Source: Halanaerobiaceae bacterium ANBcell28 (GTDB taxonomy: Bacteria; Bacillota; Halanaerobiia; Halanaerobiales; DTU029). From it: a stretch of 64,000 nt of DNA. This document shows, one piece after another, positions 61,441-64,000 of this stretch. The position numbers and the translations under genes were made by a program. The notes beneath the pieces are model-generated. The model worked only from the letters and a program-made list of their open reading frames with translations, made no database searches and had not been told where the DNA came from. The DNA is taken from contig JBBJJH010000018.1 of NCBI GenBank assembly GCA_037623315.1, positions 24,356 to 88,355 of the forward strand. The letters are read 5' to 3'. How positions within the stretch are numbered: the stretch's first letter is position 1; every line of letters starts with the position of its first letter.

Positions 61441-63051
61441 ATGAACTTCAATTATTTGCACAATCCTTACTCATCACAAAGAATGACTACAATCGCTAAG
61501 AATGGAATGGTAGCAAGTTCTCAACCTCTTGCAGCACAGGCAGGATTAGATATCTTAAAAAAAGGGGGCAATGCTGTAGATGCAGCCATAGCTACAGCTG
61601 CCTGTCTAACAGTTGTTGAACCAACATCCAATGGTATTGGTTCTGATGCCTTTGCTATAGTATGGTTTAAAGATAAACTTTATGGCCTCAATGGTAGTGG
61701 CCCAGCTCCCAAAGACATTTCAATAGCATCATTAAAAGAAAAAGGTTATACTGAGATACCTAGATTTGGCTGGATACCAGTGACGGTGCCTGGAACCCCT
61801 GGGGCCTGGGCAGAATTATCCAGCAGATTTGGTGCATTACCATTAACAGAAACATTAAAGCCTGCTATTACATATGCTAAAGACGGTTTTCCTGTCTCTC
61901 CAGTTACAGCTAAGTATTGGAAAGCAGCCTATAAGATTTACAAAAAAGAATTCTCCAGTGAAGAGTTTAAATACTGGTTTGAAACCTTTGCTCCTGATAA
62001 TAGAGCTCCTGAAACAGGAGAAGTATGGAGTTCAAAGGGGCATGCAGAGACCTTACAATCAATAGCAGAAACAAATGGAAAAGATTTTTACCAGGGTAAA
62101 ATAGCTGAAAAAATTACTTCTTTTTCTAATAAATACGGTGGGTATTTAAAAGCCGAAGACCTGGCAGAATATTCGCCGGAGTGGATAGAACCTATTAATA
62201 TAAACTATAGGGGGTATGATGTCTGGGAGATTCCTCCAAATGGCCAGGGTCTTGTAGCCTTAATCACTTTAAATATATTAAAAGGCTTTCAATTTAGAGA
62301 AAAAGATACACTGGATACATATCACAAACAATTAGAAGCCATCAAATTAGCTTTTGCAGATGGTAAAAAATATATAAGTGATAAAAGAGATATGAATGTC
62401 AAAGTAGAAGAACTTCTATCTGAATCTTATGCTACCGAGAGAAAAAAACTGATAAAAGAAAATGCATTAACCCCTGCACCCGGAACTCCTCCAAAAGGTG
62501 GCACTGTATATTTGGCTACAGCTGATCAGGAAGGCAATATGGTCTCCTTTATACAGAGCAATTACATGGGCTTTGGTTCGGGATTAGTTGTCCCAGGAAC
62601 AGGAATAGCACTACAAAATAGAGGAAACAACTTTAAACTGGACCCTAATCATGCTAATTGTCTTAAACCTGGTAAGCGAAGCTATCATACTATCATACCA
62701 GGTTTTCTAACAAAGGATAATAATCCTATAGGTCCTTTTGGTGTAATGGGTGGATTTATGCAGCCACAGGGTCATGTTCAGGTTATAATGAACACCATTG
62801 ATTTTCAATTAAATCCACAAGCAGCTCTGGATGCCCCGCGATGGCAATGGGTTAAGGATAAAGAAATAAAAGTTGAACATAATTTCCCGGGAAATATTGC
62901 AAAATTATTAAAAGATAAGGGACATGATATTTCTATTTCTCTGGACTCCGGTACTTTCGGCAGAGGACAAATAATATGGAAAGACAGCAAAACGGGAGTT
63001 TATTATGGAGGAACAGAAGCAAGAACTGATGGTTCTATTGCTTGTTGGTGA
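61441..63051 (+). CDS. Gamma-glutamyltransferase family protein
   Basis: This 536-residue Ntn hydrolase should self-cleave before the catalytic Thr355 in KGGTVYLATADQEGNMVSF. Other motifs are NAVDAAIATAACLTVVEP, GIGSDAFAIVWF, ENGxG-like NGSGPAP, PPNGQGLVALITLNIL and the C-terminal GGFMQPQGHVQVIMN. It transfers or hydrolyses gamma-glutamyl groups. No signal peptide is present, so it fits the cytosolic YwrD-like group. ATG 61441 follows AAAGGAG. Monocistronic with its own terminator. Confidence 0.93.
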   Translation: MNFNYLHNPYSSQRMTTIAKNGMVASSQPLAAQAGLDILKKGGNAVDAAIATAACLTVVEPTSNGIGSDAFAIVWFKDKLYGLNGSGPAPKDISIASLKEKGYTEIPRFGWIPVTVPGTPGAWAELSSRFGALPLTETLKPAITYAKDGFPVSPVTAKYWKAAYKIYKKEFSSEEFKYWFETFAPDNRAPETGEVWSSKGHAETLQSIAETNGKDFYQGKIAEKITSFSNKYGGYLKAEDLAEYSPEWIEPININYRGYDVWEIPPNGQGLVALITLNILKGFQFREKDTLDTYHKQLEAIKLAFADGKKYISDKRDMNVKVEELLSESYATERKKLIKENALTPAPGTPPKGGTVYLATADQEGNMVSFIQSNYMGFGSGLVVPGTGIALQNRGNNFKLDPNHANCLKPGKRSYHTIIPGFLTKDNNPIGPFGVMGGFMQPQGHVQVIMNTIDFQLNPQAALDAPRWQWVKDKEIKVEHNFPGNIAKLLKDKGHDISISLDSGTFGRGQIIWKDSKTGVYYGGTEARTDGSIACW

Positions 63052-63055
63052 TATT

Positions 63056-63091
63056 AAAATTAAGGAGCCTTAATAGGCTCCTTAATTTCTT
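63056..63091. terminator. Bidirectional intrinsic terminator
   Basis: AATTAAGGAGCC pairs perfectly with GGCTCCTTAATT between convergent genes. Confidence 0.9.
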
Positions 63092-63103
63092 TGTAAAGCT
63101 ATA

Positions 63104-63547
63104 TTACCATGAATAACTAACTCCAATACCTGGAACTGGCATTACAGTAACAAGATTAATTGACCCATTAATTGATACTATACCGTCACCATCATTTACT
63201 TCAATTGGATATTCTATTCCAACACCTACATAAGGAACTACTAATACAACTGTTCCCCATTGCCAATATGGATTTATTTCGTTATATTTTAATGGCTCAA
63301 AATAGTTAAGTCTACTATATCCAAAAGCTATATTAACACCTTGCCAACCGATTATTTCATCAGCATCATTAAATATACCCCATCCAACAGTAGGTAAGTC
63401 AAGACCAATTCTATTTGTTATATTATCTCTTGTAACAACATTATTATTCCCTACTTCTTCAATAATAACTTCCCCAGCAAAAACACTTAAACCAGTAAAT
63501 ACAAATAGTACACATAACAACAATACAAACACTTTCTTTTTTTCCAT
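63104..63547 (-). CDS. Small secreted beta-barrel-like protein
   Basis: ATG 63547 lies 8 nt from AGAGGGG; the frame extends to 63565 without support. The protein has 147 residues with a Sec signal (KKKVFVLLLCVLFVFTGLSVFA). The mature part has short beta-prone, Gly/Val/Tyr-rich strands (VGWGIFND, INPYWQWGTVVLVVPYVGVGIEYP) and ends GIGVSYSW, an aromatic C-terminal strand as in outer-membrane proteins. Too short for a classic large barrel; I recognise no family. Confidence 0.6.
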   Translation of the reverse strand: MEKKKVFVLLLCVLFVFTGLSVFAGEVIIEEVGNNNVVTRDNITNRIGLDLPTVGWGIFNDADEIIGWQGVNIAFGYSRLNYFEPLKYNEINPYWQWGTVVLVVPYVGVGIEYPIEVNDGDGIVSINGSINLVTVMPVPGIGVSYSW

Positions 63548-63565
63548 GATTAAAACCCCTCTCAT

Positions 63566-63904
63566 TTTTTAAAATATAGTATAAATATTATTCTTTCTAA
63601 CTTAATTATGTATGCCTTGTTCTAAATCCATTAAAATCAACAAATTGTAATTAGCAAAACTTAAATTGTTATATTTCACCTCATTTCAACAGTATAATTA
63701 AGAATATAGTCAATCCTAGCCTAAAATGCTAAGAACCTATAAAATTATGAAAAAATAGAAGACGTTGTAAAAGTATGATAGTAGAAAAATATTGTTTAGT
63801 CAAATAATAATATATTTAAAATATTAATCTAGCAATAAATATATTGCATATACTTAATTATACTTCTAATAACTCTATAAATCTATATACAATCCATACA
63901 AAAT
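63566..63904. other. AT-rich intergenic region
   Basis: Very AT-rich. I found no coding frame with a ribosome site, no hairpin and no clear promoter, although the promoter of the 63104-63547 gene should be here. Confidence 0.4.
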
Positions 63905-63938
63905 TAAAACCTGAAGCATAATTCTCCGTCAGGTTTAA
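63905..63938 (-). terminator. Intrinsic terminator of the gene leaving the window
   Basis: AAACCTGA (63907-63914) pairs with TCAGGTTT (63929-63936), with a T-rich tail on the minus strand. Confidence 0.65.
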
Positions 63939-63942
63939 AATA

Positions 63943-64000
63943 TTATTTATCTAAAACAGTCAAGAAAACTCCATCCAAGCTACTGTATTGGGTGGAGATG
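63943..64000 (-). CDS. C-terminal end of a minus-strand gene, possibly an ABC transporter ATPase
   Basis: Eighteen codons are visible before TAA (63945-63943), reading ISTQYSSLDGVFLTVLDK. The S-L-D-G-V-F-L end resembles the S-L-E-D-V-F-L tail of DrrA-type ABC ATPases (compare SLEDLFLKLTG at 15428). The terminator directly behind supports a real gene end. Family assignment from so few residues is weak. Confidence 0.35.
   Translation of the reverse strand, partial: ISTQYSSLDGVFLTVLDK

Overview
The window looks like a low-GC anaerobic Firmicute-type chromosome, most like a fermentative diderm clostridial relative such as the Halanaerobiales. That assignment is inference from content. Supporting features are AT-rich intergenic DNA, strong AGGAGG-type ribosome sites with many TTG/GTG starts, fermentative AdhE, a giant 2-hydroxyacyl-CoA dehydratase activase, a T-box leader and intrinsic terminators. 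Two secreted proteins with beta-barrel-like, aromatic-ending C-termini (52829-53821 and 63104-63547) suggest an outer membrane. No rRNA, tRNA, CRISPR array, prophage or intact transposase was seen.

Layout. 1-3516: end of a glutamate-synthase-like flavoprotein, an Asn-rich small protein, and adhE with a Rex-like operator. 3871-6784: a minus-strand flavoprotein set with its own TetR regulator. 6993-8930: TrmB-type regulator plus a LysA-type decarboxylase. 9352-18322: dehydratase activase, TetR, ABC exporter and a NarL-type two-component pair. 18687-20783: cold-shock protein and DEAD-box helicase. 20986-30392: lyxose isomerase, lipoprotein subtilase, NfeD/flotillin pair, TraB/GumN protein, an FMN-binding-like exoprotein and a second two-component pair. 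30631-36553: divergent ApbE, a DUF3231-like protein, SfsA, and a three-gene GMC dehydrogenase operon. 36630-48350: metallopeptidase, pseudogene, larB/archaeal-type PEP carboxylase/DUF6671 operon, hemerythrin, DUF4198, DUF2325 and a heparinase-like enzyme. 48647-61148: broken MFS gene, acetyltransferase, T-box-controlled tyrosine-phenol-lyase-like enzyme, deacetylase, barrel protein, dockerin-LRR protein, transglutaminase lipoprotein, and a c-di-GMP protein next to a signal-less solute-binding protein. 61441-64000: gamma-glutamyltransferase, a small barrel-like protein, and the tail of a gene leaving the window.

The most striking non-coding structure is a set of DnaA-box-like 9-mers spaced almost exactly 11 bp apart: 823-909 (inverted halves), 8944-9008 (six copies) and 9141-9214 (seven copies). 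Each array holds one perfect TGTGGATAA box. The last two flank an AT-rich stretch, an origin-like arrangement, yet no dnaA gene is present and gene strand does not switch there. A DnaA-titration or auxiliary initiation locus is therefore a better guess than the main origin.

Other items of note: a T-box whose specifier reads as UAC (Tyr) ahead of a TPL-family lyase; a flavinylation theme (ApbE with an altered core motif plus two FMN-acceptor-like proteins); an orphan larB with archaeal-type PEPC; and a solute-binding protein that has lost its export signal and sits just upstream of a GAF-GGDEF-HD-GYP protein.
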